Positions 9,966 through 19,688 of a stretch of 43,470 nt of DNA are shown here, piece after piece (within the stretch, counting starts at the first letter, position 1; every line of letters starts with the position of its first letter). Source of the stretch: an uncultured Sediminibacterium sp. (GTDB lineage Bacteria > Bacteroidota > Bacteroidia > Chitinophagales > Chitinophagaceae). Position numbers and translations under genes: made by a program. The stretch is taken from NCBI GenBank assembly GCA_937911175.1, contig CALDSE010000079.1, positions 1 to 43,470 of the forward strand, given 5' to 3'. The notes beneath the pieces are model-generated. The model was given only the letters and a program-made list of their open reading frames with translations. It had not been told where the DNA came from and ran no database searches.

Positions 9966-11330
9966 CTACTGATACTTGTCGTGTAGTTGATCGTAGATAT
10001 TAAATTTAGCATCGAATTCGTCAAAAGCTTTTTGATCCTTGCCTCTAGCTTTATCTCTTTTATAAGCATATAAAGTTGCTAAGAAATCAACCGATCTTAA
10101 GGCTACATTCTTTTCACCTCTTTCTAATTTCTCTTTGTCTTTGATAACATTATAAGCCTTATCAATCCACTCAATGGCAGCGTCAACGTTTTCTTTTATC
10201 GGGGCATCAAGGCTTGTATTTATTTTTCTTACAGAATCTATTTTGGCTTTATAAAATGCATCAAAAGCTGCCTTCTTTTTAGGATCCTTGGGAGCTACTG
10301 GTTTAGTGGAATTAATTGTTTGAAGCGCTTTTATATTAACAGATACTTTTTCATCTAAAACAGTGTATGCATTATAATGACTAATGCCTGCGTTAAATGC
10401 AGCGGCATAGTTTTTAGTATTCATCGTGTAAGCCTTTTTGTAGGCCTCTGAAGCTTTCGAAGTGTATTTAGCTGCATTATCTTGACTAATACCTTCTGCA
10501 CTTTTCCCAGACATAAACATATCGCCAAACATTTGACACTCTAGTTCTGAAATATTTCCACCTGCTACTAATTTATCAAACATAGCCACTTTCTCATCAA
10601 TGCTTAAGTTCTTGTCGATATATTCAGTACTATACTCTACCCAGCTTTCATTAGGATAAGCAGCAACAGACAATGCTAGATAAGTATCAAATTGTGCTTT
10701 GTCTTTTTTATCAATTAATTGAATTAATAAGTATCTGTATACATCTACTAATTCAGGAGTTGCTACTTTATTATCAAGTAATCTTTTATAATAGAAAATA
10801 GTTTCCTCTAAATTACCTGCATTTTGGCTTGAATAGCCTGCATAAATTAGCGCAGTCGTGTCAAATTTTTGTTTAGAAGAGGCCCAACCTTGAGTAAATA
10901 TGATATCGCTGTATTTTACTACATCTATAAAATATTCAGCAGCACCCTTCCAAGCTTTTACATTAAAACTATCTACCCCACCTTTAAAGCTTTTAATATA
11001 GACATCAAAGAAAGGCTCTTGACCATTGTCTTTAGCTAATTGTAAACTAGGTTCAGCCTTCATATACTCTTCTAATGCTTTCCTTGATTCAATATAAGCA
11101 TTTGGATATTTCACAGCATCCTTATTATAAGCGCTATAAATTTTAGACTTCCAATAATAAGCTGCTGCTGTGCCTGCTAAGTTTGCTTTTTTAGTAAGAA
11201 CCTTGTCATAATCGGCTTTTGCGTCGTCGGTTTTACCTAATAAAAGATTTGTTTTTACTTTATCAAAATCTTGTGCCTGCACTGTATGCATTGCCAACAA
11301 AATGGTTAAAACACTCATTAATTTTTTCAT
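9966..11330 (-). CDS. Exported TPR-like repeat protein
   Basis: A 454-residue protein starting with a classic signal peptide (MKKLMSVLTILLAMHTVQAQ, cut after about residue 20). The rest is almost entirely helical, with TPR-like helix pairs such as AAAYYWKSKIY, NAGNLEETIFYYKRLL and AAAFNAGISHYNAY. It is rich in Lys, Ala and Tyr and lacks a catalytic motif. Such periplasmic repeat proteins usually act as binding scaffolds; the partner is unknown. It lies 83 bases downstream of gyrA on the same strand but has a different character, so co-transcription is possible but not shown. Confidence 0.75.
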   Translation of the reverse strand: MKKLMSVLTILLAMHTVQAQDFDKVKTNLLLGKTDDAKADYDKVLTKKANLAGTAAAYYWKSKIYSAYNKDAVKYPNAYIESRKALEEYMKAEPSLQLAKDNGQEPFFDVYIKSFKGGVDSFNVKAWKGAAEYFIDVVKYSDIIFTQGWASSKQKFDTTALIYAGYSSQNAGNLEETIFYYKRLLDNKVATPELVDVYRYLLIQLIDKKDKAQFDTYLALSVAAYPNESWVEYSTEYIDKNLSIDEKVAMFDKLVAGGNISELECQMFGDMFMSGKSAEGISQDNAAKYTSKASEAYKKAYTMNTKNYAAAFNAGISHYNAYTVLDEKVSVNIKALQTINSTKPVAPKDPKKKAAFDAFYKAKIDSVRKINTSLDAPIKENVDAAIEWIDKAYNVIKDKEKLERGEKNVALRSVDFLATLYAYKRDKARGKDQKAFDEFDAKFNIYDQLHDKYQ

Positions 11331-11413
11331 AGATCTATTTTTATTATGAATTATTGCCTGCTAAAGTTATAGTTTATATTCTATTTAGTGTATGGATTTG
11401 TGTTGATTGGTTT

Positions 11414-14020
11414 TTATTCAACGACTGGGGTTTCAGGATTATCTGTTGCCTCTGTGGTTTGAGTATTATCAGCACCATCAGCAGTCGCTGTTGGCTCTGT
11501 ACCCTCTTCCAAATCTGCTGCAGACTCATCTTGTTCTTCAATCTTAGATGTTGCGGCAATTTCATCACCCTCATCTAAACGAATTAAAGTAACGCCTTGT
11601 GTTGCACGACCTGCTTCGCGAATATCCGTAATTCTAGTTCGAATAGTGACACCCGATTTACAAGTAATAATTAAATCTTCTTTTTCTTTTACATCCATGA
11701 TACCCACTAGCCCACCAGTTTTCTCCGTTACATTAATGGTTTTAACTCCCTTACCTCCACGGTTGGTAATTCTATATTCTTCAATAGCGGTTCTCTTTCC
11801 AAAACCTTGTTGACTTACTACAAGTATGGTACGCTCTTTATCATCTTTGTGTACACAAACTAAACCTACCACTTCGTCGTTCTCATTGTCAACTTCAATA
11901 CCAGCAACTCCAATGGCACCACGACCTGTTGGACGCACTTTCTCTTCTGGGAAACGAATAGCCCTACCCGACTTCACCGCCATCATGACTTCATTATTAC
12001 CATCGGTTAAACGCGCTGCTAATAATTCATCTCCTTCATTAATGGTAATGGCATTCACACCACTTACTCTTGGACGACTGAAATCTTCTAAACATGTTTT
12101 CTTAATAATACCACGCTTAGTACATAGAATAATGAAATGATTTTGTACATAGTCTTTATCATCCAACTTACGCACTTCAATAATAGCTTTTACTTTATCA
12201 TCTGGTGGTATTTGAATTAAGTTCTGTACGGCTCTACCCTTACTTGTTTTTTCTCCTTCAGGAATTTCATATACACGCAACCAGAAACATCTTCCTTTTT
12301 CAGTAAAGAACAACATGGTATCATGTGTAGAAGCTATAAATAAATGCTCTACAAAATCCTCGTCTCTTGTCTTGGTACCCATGGCACCGCGACCACCTCT
12401 TTTTTGTTGACGGTATTCAGAAACAGCTGTTCTTTTAATATAGCCTAAATGTGAAATGGTAATAACTACATCTTCCTCTTCAATTAAATCCTCTAATTTC
12501 ATTTCATCGGCTAAATATTGAATCTCTGTTTTACGTGCATCACCAAATTTTTCTTTTACTTCCAATAATTCAGTTTTGATGAGTTCAAAACGTAAATGCT
12601 CGCTACCTAATAATTCATTTAACGATTTTATAATTTGCATTAAGTGTTCAAATTCTTCTTTAATTTTCTCACGCTCCATGCCCGTTAAACGTTGTAATCT
12701 CAATTCCAATATGGCTTTCGCTTGTATATCAGAAATGCCCCAGCCTGCAGTCATCAAACTTTCTTTAGCTGCTTCTGGATTCGCTGAACTACGAATTAAA
12801 CGAATGACTTCATCTAAATGGTCTAAGGCAATTAAATATCCTTCTAAAATATGCGCACGCTCCTGTGCTTTTCTTAATTCAAATTTTGCACGACGAATAA
12901 CCACTTCCATTCTAAACTCAATAAATTCGCTCGTTAAATCGCGTAAGTTTAAAATTTTAGGACGGCCCTTACTTAAGGCTACATTGTTAATACCGTAGCT
13001 TGTTTGTAATTCTGTGTACTTAAATAATTGATTAATGATTACTTGCGCCACTGCATCCTTGCGAAGTTCAATAACAATACGTGTTCCTTCACGCTTATTA
13101 CTTTCGTTGTTTACATGCGTGATACCATCAATGGTTTTATCCACTACTAACTGTCCAATACGGTCTGTTAAATTATCTCTATTAACTTGGTAAGGAATTT
13201 CGTTGATGACTATTAATTCACGACCATTCGCTTTTGTTTCAACATTACATTTTCCACGTAGCACTACTCTACCACGACCTGTCATTAAACCTTGTTTCAC
13301 ACCTTCCATTCCGTATATCACACCACCGGTTGGAAAATCGGGTGCTTTCACAAACTGCATTAATTCTTCTACTGTAATATCTCTATTATCAATATAGGCA
13401 ATACAACCATCTACTACTTCACATAAATTATGAGGAAGCATATTGGTGGCCATACCTACCGCAATACCTGAAGAACCATTGACTAATAATTGAGGGATAC
13501 GTGATGGTAAGACAGAAGGCTCAGATAAACTATCGTCAAAATTTAATTGAAAATCGACGGTGTCTTTTTCTAAATCGTCCAACATGGCTTCTGAAATCTT
13601 CTGTAATCTTGCTTCTGTATATCGCATAGCAGCTGGTGGGTCACCATCTTGGTTTCCGAAGTTACCCTGGCCATCTACTAAAGTGTAACGCATAGTCCAC
13701 TCCTGTGCCATACGAACAAGTGTATCGTAAATGGCAGTATCACCGTGTGGGTGAAACTTACCCATTACTTCTCCCACTATACGCGCCGATTTTTTATACG
13801 CTTTATTGCTATTGTTACCCAATTCACTCATCGCATACAAAACCCTGCGGTGAACCGGTTTAAAACCATCTCTGACATCAGGTAATGCACGACCTACAAT
13901 TACCGACATAGAATAGTCGATGTAAGAGGTTTTCATTTGCTCTTCGATATTTATCCTTATGACACGGTCATTATCTTGGGTGGCTTCTGTACCTAAATTT
14001 TCATTGATATTATCTTCCAT
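11414..14020 (-). CDS. gyrA: DNA gyrase subunit A
   Basis: The DNA-breaking subunit of gyrase, which introduces negative supercoils with GyrB. The chain has 868 residues. The catalytic Tyr134 sits in [10 protein letters not shown]. The quinolone region reads [11 protein letters not shown] (90-100): Thr95 and Asp99 occupy the places of E. coli Ser83 and Asp87. The C-terminal beta-pinwheel carries the GyrA box QKRGGRG, which distinguishes it from ParC. The last ~45 residues are an acidic, low-complexity tail rich in Glu, Thr and Asp, as seen in many gyrases. gyrB is not in the window. The gene diverges from the saccharopine dehydrogenase gene across 185 bases. Confidence 0.97.
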   Translation of the reverse strand: MEDNINENLGTEATQDNDRVIRINIEEQMKTSYIDYSMSVIVGRALPDVRDGFKPVHRRVLYAMSELGNNSNKAYKKSARIVGEVMGKFHPHGDTAIYDTLVRMAQEWTMRYTLVDGQGNFGNQDGDPPAAMRYTEARLQKISEAMLDDLEKDTVDFQLNFDDSLSEPSVLPSRIPQLLVNGSSGIAVGMATNMLPHNLCEVVDGCIAYIDNRDITVEELMQFVKAPDFPTGGVIYGMEGVKQGLMTGRGRVVLRGKCNVETKANGRELIVINEIPYQVNRDNLTDRIGQLVVDKTIDGITHVNNESNKREGTRIVIELRKDAVAQVIINQLFKYTELQTSYGINNVALSKGRPKILNLRDLTSEFIEFRMEVVIRRAKFELRKAQERAHILEGYLIALDHLDEVIRLIRSSANPEAAKESLMTAGWGISDIQAKAILELRLQRLTGMEREKIKEEFEHLMQIIKSLNELLGSEHLRFELIKTELLEVKEKFGDARKTEIQYLADEMKLEDLIEEEDVVITISHLGYIKRTAVSEYRQQKRGGRGAMGTKTRDEDFVEHLFIASTHDTMLFFTEKGRCFWLRVYEIPEGEKTSKGRAVQNLIQIPPDDKVKAIIEVRKLDDKDYVQNHFIILCTKRGIIKKTCLEDFSRPRVSGVNAITINEGDELLAARLTDGNNEVMMAVKSGRAIRFPEEKVRPTGRGAIGVAGIEVDNENDEVVGLVCVHKDDKERTILVVSQQGFGKRTAIEEYRITNRGGKGVKTINVTEKTGGLVGIMDVKEKEDLIITCKSGVTIRTRITDIREAGRATQGVTLIRLDEGDEIAATSKIEEQDESAADLEEGTEPTATADGADNTQTTEATDNPETPVVE

Positions 14021-14205
14021 AATGTTTATTTCTTTTAAGCAAAAATGAGTGGTTTTTTAAGCCCATTTTAAGTGTAAACGAAGATAACTTTTCAAGGCCT
14101 TTTTTGCTATTTTTAACCCTTAAATTTTGCGTTCTTTTATCCACAGTTGTGGGTAAGAATTACTAACTTTAAAGCTCGGATTTTTAATGACTTATACGCG
14201 CTAAA

Positions 14206-15525
14206 ATGAACCCTGAAATTCTTGTAATTGGAGCTGGTAAATCGGCCACTGTTTTAATACAGTATTTGCAAACAAAGGCAGTTGAAAACAACTGGTATAT
14301 TGTCTTAGCAGATGGGAATGCAGCTGTGGCTAATTCTAAGTGGAATAATGCCCCTAATGGTCATGCTGTAGGAATTGATATAGAAAACAAAGAAAACAGG
14401 GCTGCCTTGATCGAGAAAGCCACTGTGGTGGTGTCCATGTTACCTCCTAGTTTACATTTTTTGGTGGCACAGGATTGCGTGCAATATGGCAAACCCCTTT
14501 TTACAGCTTCTTATGTAGACGATAATATGAAATCAATGGCTGCTGTCATTGAGCAGAAGCAAATTTTAGTTTTATGTGAAATGGGCTTAGATCCTGGTAT
14601 TGACCATATGAGTGCCATGGAACTCATTCATTCCATTCAAGATAAAGGAGGAAAAATTACTGGGTTTAAATCGCATTGTGGTGGCTTAATTGCCCCTGAA
14701 AGCGATAACAACCCTTGGCATTATAAAATTAGCTGGAATGCGAATAATATTATTCTAGCTGGAAAATCTGGTGCCTTGTATATGGAGCATGGACAAGAAA
14801 AAAAACTTGGCTATGATAATTTATTTGAAAATGCACCTAGTGTCGAACTGCCTAGTTTAGGGGAGCTTTCCTACTACCCCAATAGAAATTCATTGTCTTA
14901 CATTGATACCTATAGTTTAGATAAAGTGCAGAATTTTATCAGAACTACATTAAGACATCCTCATTTTTTTCTGGGATGGAATGCCATTGTGCAATTAGGT
15001 TTAACAGATGAATCTGTAATTCATTTAAAAGAAAACACAAGTATTAAAGATTGGATACAAAATCATTTACAAACGCATTCATTAGAAAATAAATACGCTG
15101 CTTTTTTGAGTAATGATATTATTAAAACTCAATTTGAGTATATAGGTTTTAATAGCGAAACTCCTATTCCTGCTCAGTATAAGACCAGTGCAGCTATTTT
15201 GCAATGGATACTTGAAAATAAATGGAAATTAGCACCTACCGATAAAGATATGGTGGTCATGATGCACGAAATTGAATACGCATTAGATGCTAAAAAATAT
15301 TTAGTGCAAAGTTCAATGGTGCAAAAAGGAAAAAATGCAACAGAAACCGCCATGGCTACTTCGGTGGGTTTACCCTTAGCCATGGGAGTTTGTGCTTATT
15401 TAAAAGGTGAAATTAAAATTACAGGATTACATATTCCTATCCACCCTTCTATTTATAAACCTATTTTGAAAAGTTTAAAAGAAGAAGGTATTGTCTTTGA
15501 AGAAATAACAACAGAAATTAAATAG
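14206..15525 (+). CDS. Saccharopine dehydrogenase family protein
   Basis: A 439-residue NAD(P)-binding protein of the saccharopine dehydrogenase family. It opens with the Rossmann motif ILVIGAGKSA and continues with VVVSMLPPSLH, CEMGLDPGIDHMSA and GGLIAPESDNNPWHYK. These are hallmarks of the saccharopine reductase/glutamate-forming (Lys9-like) branch, which interconverts saccharopine with aminoadipate semialdehyde and glutamate. No other lysine-pathway gene is nearby, so the physiological direction is uncertain. The 3' end overlaps the convergent rnr stop by 8 bases. Confidence 0.85.
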   Translation: MNPEILVIGAGKSATVLIQYLQTKAVENNWYIVLADGNAAVANSKWNNAPNGHAVGIDIENKENRAALIEKATVVVSMLPPSLHFLVAQDCVQYGKPLFTASYVDDNMKSMAAVIEQKQILVLCEMGLDPGIDHMSAMELIHSIQDKGGKITGFKSHCGGLIAPESDNNPWHYKISWNANNIILAGKSGALYMEHGQEKKLGYDNLFENAPSVELPSLGELSYYPNRNSLSYIDTYSLDKVQNFIRTTLRHPHFFLGWNAIVQLGLTDESVIHLKENTSIKDWIQNHLQTHSLENKYAAFLSNDIIKTQFEYIGFNSETPIPAQYKTSAAILQWILENKWKLAPTDKDMVVMMHEIEYALDAKKYLVQSSMVQKGKNATETAMATSVGLPLAMGVCAYLKGEIKITGLHIPIHPSIYKPILKSLKEEGIVFEEITTEIK

Positions 15526-17509
15526 TAGAACTTTCGGCTGCTTTGGTTTGATCCCACTCATAGTCTAATTGTCTTTTCTCTAAACTAGCGGCTACGACTT
15601 TAATAGTGACTTTATCGCCCATATTAAATTTGCGACCCGATCTCATACCCACTAAGGCATAATCCGATTCCACTAATCTGAAGTCGTCGAATTTAGATAA
15701 AGAAACTACACTTACTAGTCCCTCACATTTATGTTCAATGGTTTCTACCCAGAATCCAAAGCTTGATACACCACTAATGATGCCCTCAAAACTATGTCCT
15801 AAATAATCACGCATAAATTCAACCTGCTTGTATTTATTAGCTGCTCTTTCCGATTCCATAGCGGCACGCTCTCTTTCACTGCAATGCACACATTTTTGTT
15901 CTAGTTCTGCATCGTTAATGGGACGCTCTACTAAAACTGATTGTACAATACGGTGTACTAAAATATCTGGATACCTTCTAATAGGTGAAGTAAAATGACA
16001 ATAGTATTCAAAACCCAAACCATAGTGTCCAATATTATCACTAGTATACACCGCCTTGGCCATGGTTCTAATACCTAATTGCTCTAGTACATGCTGTTCT
16101 GGTTTTCCTTTGGCAGCAATCATTAAAGCATTGAAGCTATGTGCAATTTGGGTGGGCGTAGAAATATCAAAAGGATAGCCGTGCTTTTTTGCAAATACTA
16201 TAAAAGGCGATAATTTTTCTTCATTGGGTTGATCATGCACACGATAAGGGAAAGGCAGGGTTTCTTTTTTAATCTTTACCTGACCCATTTTTTGTGCAAT
16301 GAGTTGATTTGCTTTTAACATCAACTCCTCAATTAATTGATGCGACTCTTTACTTTCTTTAATAGTAATACCGGTAGGCTTTCCTTTTTCATCTAAAGTA
16401 AAGCGAACTTCTTGTGAAGAGAAATTAATAGCACCATTATCAAATCTTGCTTTTCTTAATTTTTGTGTCCAATCTAATAACCATAAAATTTCATTAGAAT
16501 GATCCCCTATTTTAGTATCAATAATTTCTTGTACTTGCTCGTAAGTAAATCTTCTATCAGAATGTATAATGGTTTTACCAAACCAAGTATTCACTATTTT
16601 TCCTTGCGCATCTACTTCAAAGCAGGCAGAGAAAGTAAGTTTGTCTTCGTTTGGTCTTAAAGAACATAGTTCGTTGGATATACGTTCAGGAAGCATTGGA
16701 TACACTCTGTCTGGCAAATACACCGAAGTAGCTCTTTCATAAGCTTCTTTATCAACGGCTGTACCTGGTTGTACAAAATGACTTACATCGGCAATATGCA
16801 CTCCTATTTCTAAATTGCCATTGGCTAATGTTTGATAAGAAATAGCGTCATCAAAATCCTTGGCGTCAACGGGGTCAATGGTAAAAGTGAGTACTTTTCT
16901 ATAGTCTTTTCTTTTAGCAAGTTCTGTAGCATCAATTTTATCTGATAAGGATCTTGCAAAGGCATTTACTTCATCGCTGAAGGATAAAGCAAAACCTGCT
17001 TCCGCCACAATAGATTGCATGGCTAAATCATTCTCTTGTTCTGGAGTAAATATTCTTAAGACTTCTCCTTCTGGTTTTCTAGAGGCTTTTTCCCATTTCG
17101 TTAATTGAACAATAACCCTGTCTTTATCCTTTGCCCCATTTAATTTTCCCATAGGAATAAAAATATCTGGCATAGGTGTTACCGTACTTGGAATAAAAAA
17201 AGCAATTTTTTCTTTTACCTGCATAGTGCCTGCAAAGGATACTTGTTTTCTTTTAAGTACTTCTAATATTTTACCTTCTTTCTTTCCTGAAGATTGTCTA
17301 ATTTTTGTGATCTTCACACTTACTTCATCGCCTTTTAAGGCGGTGTTAAAATCGTTTGGATAAACCAATATATCGTTTTCCAAACCTGATACCATCACAA
17401 AACCCATACCCGATTTAGCAATATCTAGCACCCCCTTATAAGAGGTAACGATATGCGTATGTTTCGTCGTTGTTTTTTTTGTTTTCTTGTCGTTCTTTCT
17501 AGTTCCCAT
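15518..17509 (-). CDS. rnr: Ribonuclease R
   Basis: A processive 3'-5' exoribonuclease of the RNB family that degrades structured RNA. The order is: a Lys-rich N-tail, two cold-shock/OB domains (about 22-150), the RNB catalytic domain, and a C-terminal S1 domain with GIISGVSSFGFWVE. The metal-binding aspartates are in IDPVDAKDFDDAIS (Asp212, Asp218, Asp220, Asp221). At 663 residues it is shorter than the E. coli enzyme (about 813) because it lacks the N-terminal helix-turn-helix and the long basic tail; this length is common outside Proteobacteria. The start overlaps the lpxK end by 11 bases, implying translational coupling. Confidence 0.95.
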   Translation of the reverse strand: MGTRKNDKKTKKTTTKHTHIVTSYKGVLDIAKSGMGFVMVSGLENDILVYPNDFNTALKGDEVSVKITKIRQSSGKKEGKILEVLKRKQVSFAGTMQVKEKIAFFIPSTVTPMPDIFIPMGKLNGAKDKDRVIVQLTKWEKASRKPEGEVLRIFTPEQENDLAMQSIVAEAGFALSFSDEVNAFARSLSDKIDATELAKRKDYRKVLTFTIDPVDAKDFDDAISYQTLANGNLEIGVHIADVSHFVQPGTAVDKEAYERATSVYLPDRVYPMLPERISNELCSLRPNEDKLTFSACFEVDAQGKIVNTWFGKTIIHSDRRFTYEQVQEIIDTKIGDHSNEILWLLDWTQKLRKARFDNGAINFSSQEVRFTLDEKGKPTGITIKESKESHQLIEELMLKANQLIAQKMGQVKIKKETLPFPYRVHDQPNEEKLSPFIVFAKKHGYPFDISTPTQIAHSFNALMIAAKGKPEQHVLEQLGIRTMAKAVYTSDNIGHYGLGFEYYCHFTSPIRRYPDILVHRIVQSVLVERPINDAELEQKCVHCSERERAAMESERAANKYKQVEFMRDYLGHSFEGIISGVSSFGFWVETIEHKCEGLVSVVSLSKFDDFRLVESDYALVGMRSGRKFNMGDKVTIKVVAASLEKRQLDYEWDQTKAAESSTI

Positions 17510-18587
17510 TTATTTTTTTGTAAAATTGTGCAACATAATTTTTAACGAGTTCATTAAAAATATTCTCCGCTTCAAATAAAAATTTTGGCTTTATAGGTAA
17601 TACATATAATGGAAGGGAATGTAGCTCTTCCGTATATTTTACCAGTCTTACAGCATCTTTTTCTGTTGTTAATATTAGTTTGCTTTTTGATTGAATATCA
17701 TCTAATTTTTCTTTTATTTCTTGTAAGTCTTCAATAGAGAAAATATGATGATCGTTATAACTTAATTGATAATACGTATTGGTGTTTTCGTGTAAATAAT
17801 TTTTTAAAGGTAAGGGGTTGGCTATTCCACATACCAGTAAAACTTCGTCCCTTAAAGTTAAAACCCATTGATCGGAAGGGTTATAAATATGATAAGGTGT
17901 TCCATAAGCAATGGTGGTAAAAAACAAACTCTGGTGTAAAGCAGGGTCTATTTTTTCTGTAATTTCTTCTTTTTCCTCCAAGCTTAAGTTCGCTGGACAT
18001 TTGGTAACAATAATAATATCTGCTCTTCCAGCCGATTTTCTATCGTCTCTTAAATCTCCTGTAGGAATAAAAAAGTCGTCACAAAACAAATTGTCATACT
18101 CGGTAAGCAAAATATTAAATCCTGCATTAATTTCTCGGTGTTGAAAAGCATCGTCTAAAATTATAGCTTCCACTTTTGGTACATCTTGAATTAACTGTGC
18201 CATTGCCTCTATGCGTCTTTCTCCTACCGATACGGCTACATTTGGAAATTTTAAATGAAACTGCATCGGTTCATCTCCAATTTCTAATGCGGTCGAAGCA
18301 TCGTTGGCTAAGGCATAACCCTTTGTTTTTCTTTTATACCCTCTACTTAAAGTAGCTATTTTATAGTCTTCGGATAGGATGGAAAGCAGATGTTCTACCA
18401 TCGGCGATTTACCCGTCCCTCCCATAGATAAATTACCAATGCAAATGAGGGGAACATTAAATGAAGTTGATTTGAGATACTGATTAGCATACATCCAATT
18501 CCTTACAAAAACAATCCAACCATAGATAAGTGCAAATGGTAAAAGTAAAACTCTAAAGGATTTTAAAAATACATTGTTAAAATTCAT
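17499..18587 (-). CDS. lpxK: Tetraacyldisaccharide 4'-kinase
   Basis: Phosphorylates the 4' position of the lipid A disaccharide at the inner face of the cytoplasmic membrane, the sixth step of lipid A synthesis. The 362 residues include an N-terminal membrane anchor (VLLLPFALIYGWIVFV), a Walker A motif GGTGKS in GNLSMGGTGKSP, and the family motif LDDAFQHREI. It confirms a lipopolysaccharide-type outer membrane. It overlaps the upstream ygfA end and the downstream rnr start by 11 bases each. Confidence 0.95.
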   Translation of the reverse strand: MNFNNVFLKSFRVLLLPFALIYGWIVFVRNWMYANQYLKSTSFNVPLICIGNLSMGGTGKSPMVEHLLSILSEDYKIATLSRGYKRKTKGYALANDASTALEIGDEPMQFHLKFPNVAVSVGERRIEAMAQLIQDVPKVEAIILDDAFQHREINAGFNILLTEYDNLFCDDFFIPTGDLRDDRKSAGRADIIIVTKCPANLSLEEKEEITEKIDPALHQSLFFTTIAYGTPYHIYNPSDQWVLTLRDEVLLVCGIANPLPLKNYLHENTNTYYQLSYNDHHIFSIEDLQEIKEKLDDIQSKSKLILTTEKDAVRLVKYTEELHSLPLYVLPIKPKFLFEAENIFNELVKNYVAQFYKKINGN

Positions 18588-19140
18588 AACTATTCCAAGG
18601 CGTAATACAATGGGTCAAAGGTACATCAAATTCATGGGTATCCTCAATATTTGAAAGAGGCTCAAAATAGCAAACCCCTATTCTAGGCCTTTGTTTAGGG
18701 TAGTTTTCAAAGTATTTGTCATAAAAGCCTTTCCCATAACCAATGCGGTGCCCTCTAAGATCAAAGCCAATTAAGGGCACAATGACTGCATCAATGGAAG
18801 ATGGCTCTACCATTTCATTACTAGTAGGTTCTGCAATACCCCAATCATTGAATTGAATTTCTTCTGATTCTTTATAAAAGTTAATGTTTGCACTAAGGGA
18901 ATTAACCACTGGGTAAACCATTTGTATACCCGGAATCATCAGTTTTAAATAACGCGTAAATAATAAACTATTGGGCTCGTTATGATTTTCAAGTGGATAA
19001 AAATTAGCCACTGTATGTGCATTCGAAAAGTCTAGTTTTTGAAATTGTATAAGTAGTAAGTCATCCCATTTAAGACATTCACTTGCCGTCAAATTTTTTC
19101 TTTTGGCTAATAATTCTTTTCTAGCAACTGACTTTAACAT
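18577..19140 (-). CDS. ygfA: 5-formyltetrahydrofolate cyclo-ligase family protein
   Basis: Converts 5-formyl-THF to 5,10-methenyl-THF with ATP, clearing a dead-end folate. The 187 residues match the family length. The signature near the C-terminus is RIGYGKGFYDKYF, with DAVIVPLIGFDLRGH just before it. The N-terminal KSVARKELLAKRKNL is a typical start. It lies 14 bases downstream of rsmD and overlaps lpxK by 11 bases, so it is an interior gene of this operon. Confidence 0.92.
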   Translation of the reverse strand: MLKSVARKELLAKRKNLTASECLKWDDLLLIQFQKLDFSNAHTVANFYPLENHNEPNSLLFTRYLKLMIPGIQMVYPVVNSLSANINFYKESEEIQFNDWGIAEPTSNEMVEPSSIDAVIVPLIGFDLRGHRIGYGKGFYDKYFENYPKQRPRIGVCYFEPLSNIEDTHEFDVPLTHCITPWNSYEF

Positions 19141-19154
19141 AGAATTCGTTTTAA

Positions 19155-19688
19155 CTATTCGAAAAAACTAAATACCGTAGCCCCATAATTACGTTGGAAA
19201 CTAAACCCTGCAAAACTTTCATAATTATTACGAGGCGTATGCTCTAATATAAAATACCCTTCTGGAGAAATTAATTTTCGCTCTACAATTATCCTAGGCA
19301 AATCGTCGATAGTGGTTAAGGCATAAGGCGGGCCTGCAAAAATAAAATCGAATTGCTGAGTGCATGTATTTAAATATTGAAATACATCCATACGCAGTAA
19401 TTGCGCATTTTCTATTTTAAATTGTTCTATATTTTTTTTAATAAAGTCAAGCATTTGATTGTCCTTCTCCACAATAGTTAAAGCACTTGCCCCTCTTGAA
19501 GCTAATTCATAACTAATGCAACCCGTGCCCCCAAATAAATCTAACGTACTAGCCCCGTCTAAATTAATTCTGCTTTGTAAAATATTAAATAGCCCTTCTT
19601 TTGCTACATCGGTGGTAGGCCTTGTATGAGGCATATTAGTCGGAGGACTAATTCTTCTACCTCCATATTTGCCTGAAATAATTCTCAT
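19155..19688 (-). CDS. rsmD: RsmD family 16S rRNA (guanine-N2)-methyltransferase with altered motif IV
   Basis: A 177-residue SAM-dependent methyltransferase of the RsmD family, which modifies G966 of 16S rRNA during 30S assembly. It starts MRIISGKYGGRRI and contains TRPTTDVAKEGLFNIL and the SAM-binding loop LDLFGGTGCIS. The catalytic motif IV, normally DPPY/F or NPPY, reads GPPY in IFAGPPYAL (GGC codon), so the acidic or amide residue that contacts the target amino group is replaced by Gly. Fold and neighbours argue that the gene is intact otherwise. Its ATG overlaps the stop of the DUF3822 gene as TAATG. Confidence 0.9.
   Translation of the reverse strand: MRIISGKYGGRRISPPTNMPHTRPTTDVAKEGLFNILQSRINLDGASTLDLFGGTGCISYELASRGASALTIVEKDNQMLDFIKKNIEQFKIENAQLLRMDVFQYLNTCTQQFDFIFAGPPYALTTIDDLPRIIVERKLISPEGYFILEHTPRNNYESFAGFSFQRNYGATVFSFFE

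Noticed and set aside
12576..12998. 140-codon open frame on the plus strand inside gyrA
   Set aside because: It lies wholly antisense to a firmly identified gene and its translation has no recognisable motif.
13700..13760. GyrA Thr95 at the place of E. coli Ser83, as a quinolone-resistance mutation
   Set aside because: Thr is the natural residue in many wild-type gyrases, so no resistance can be inferred.
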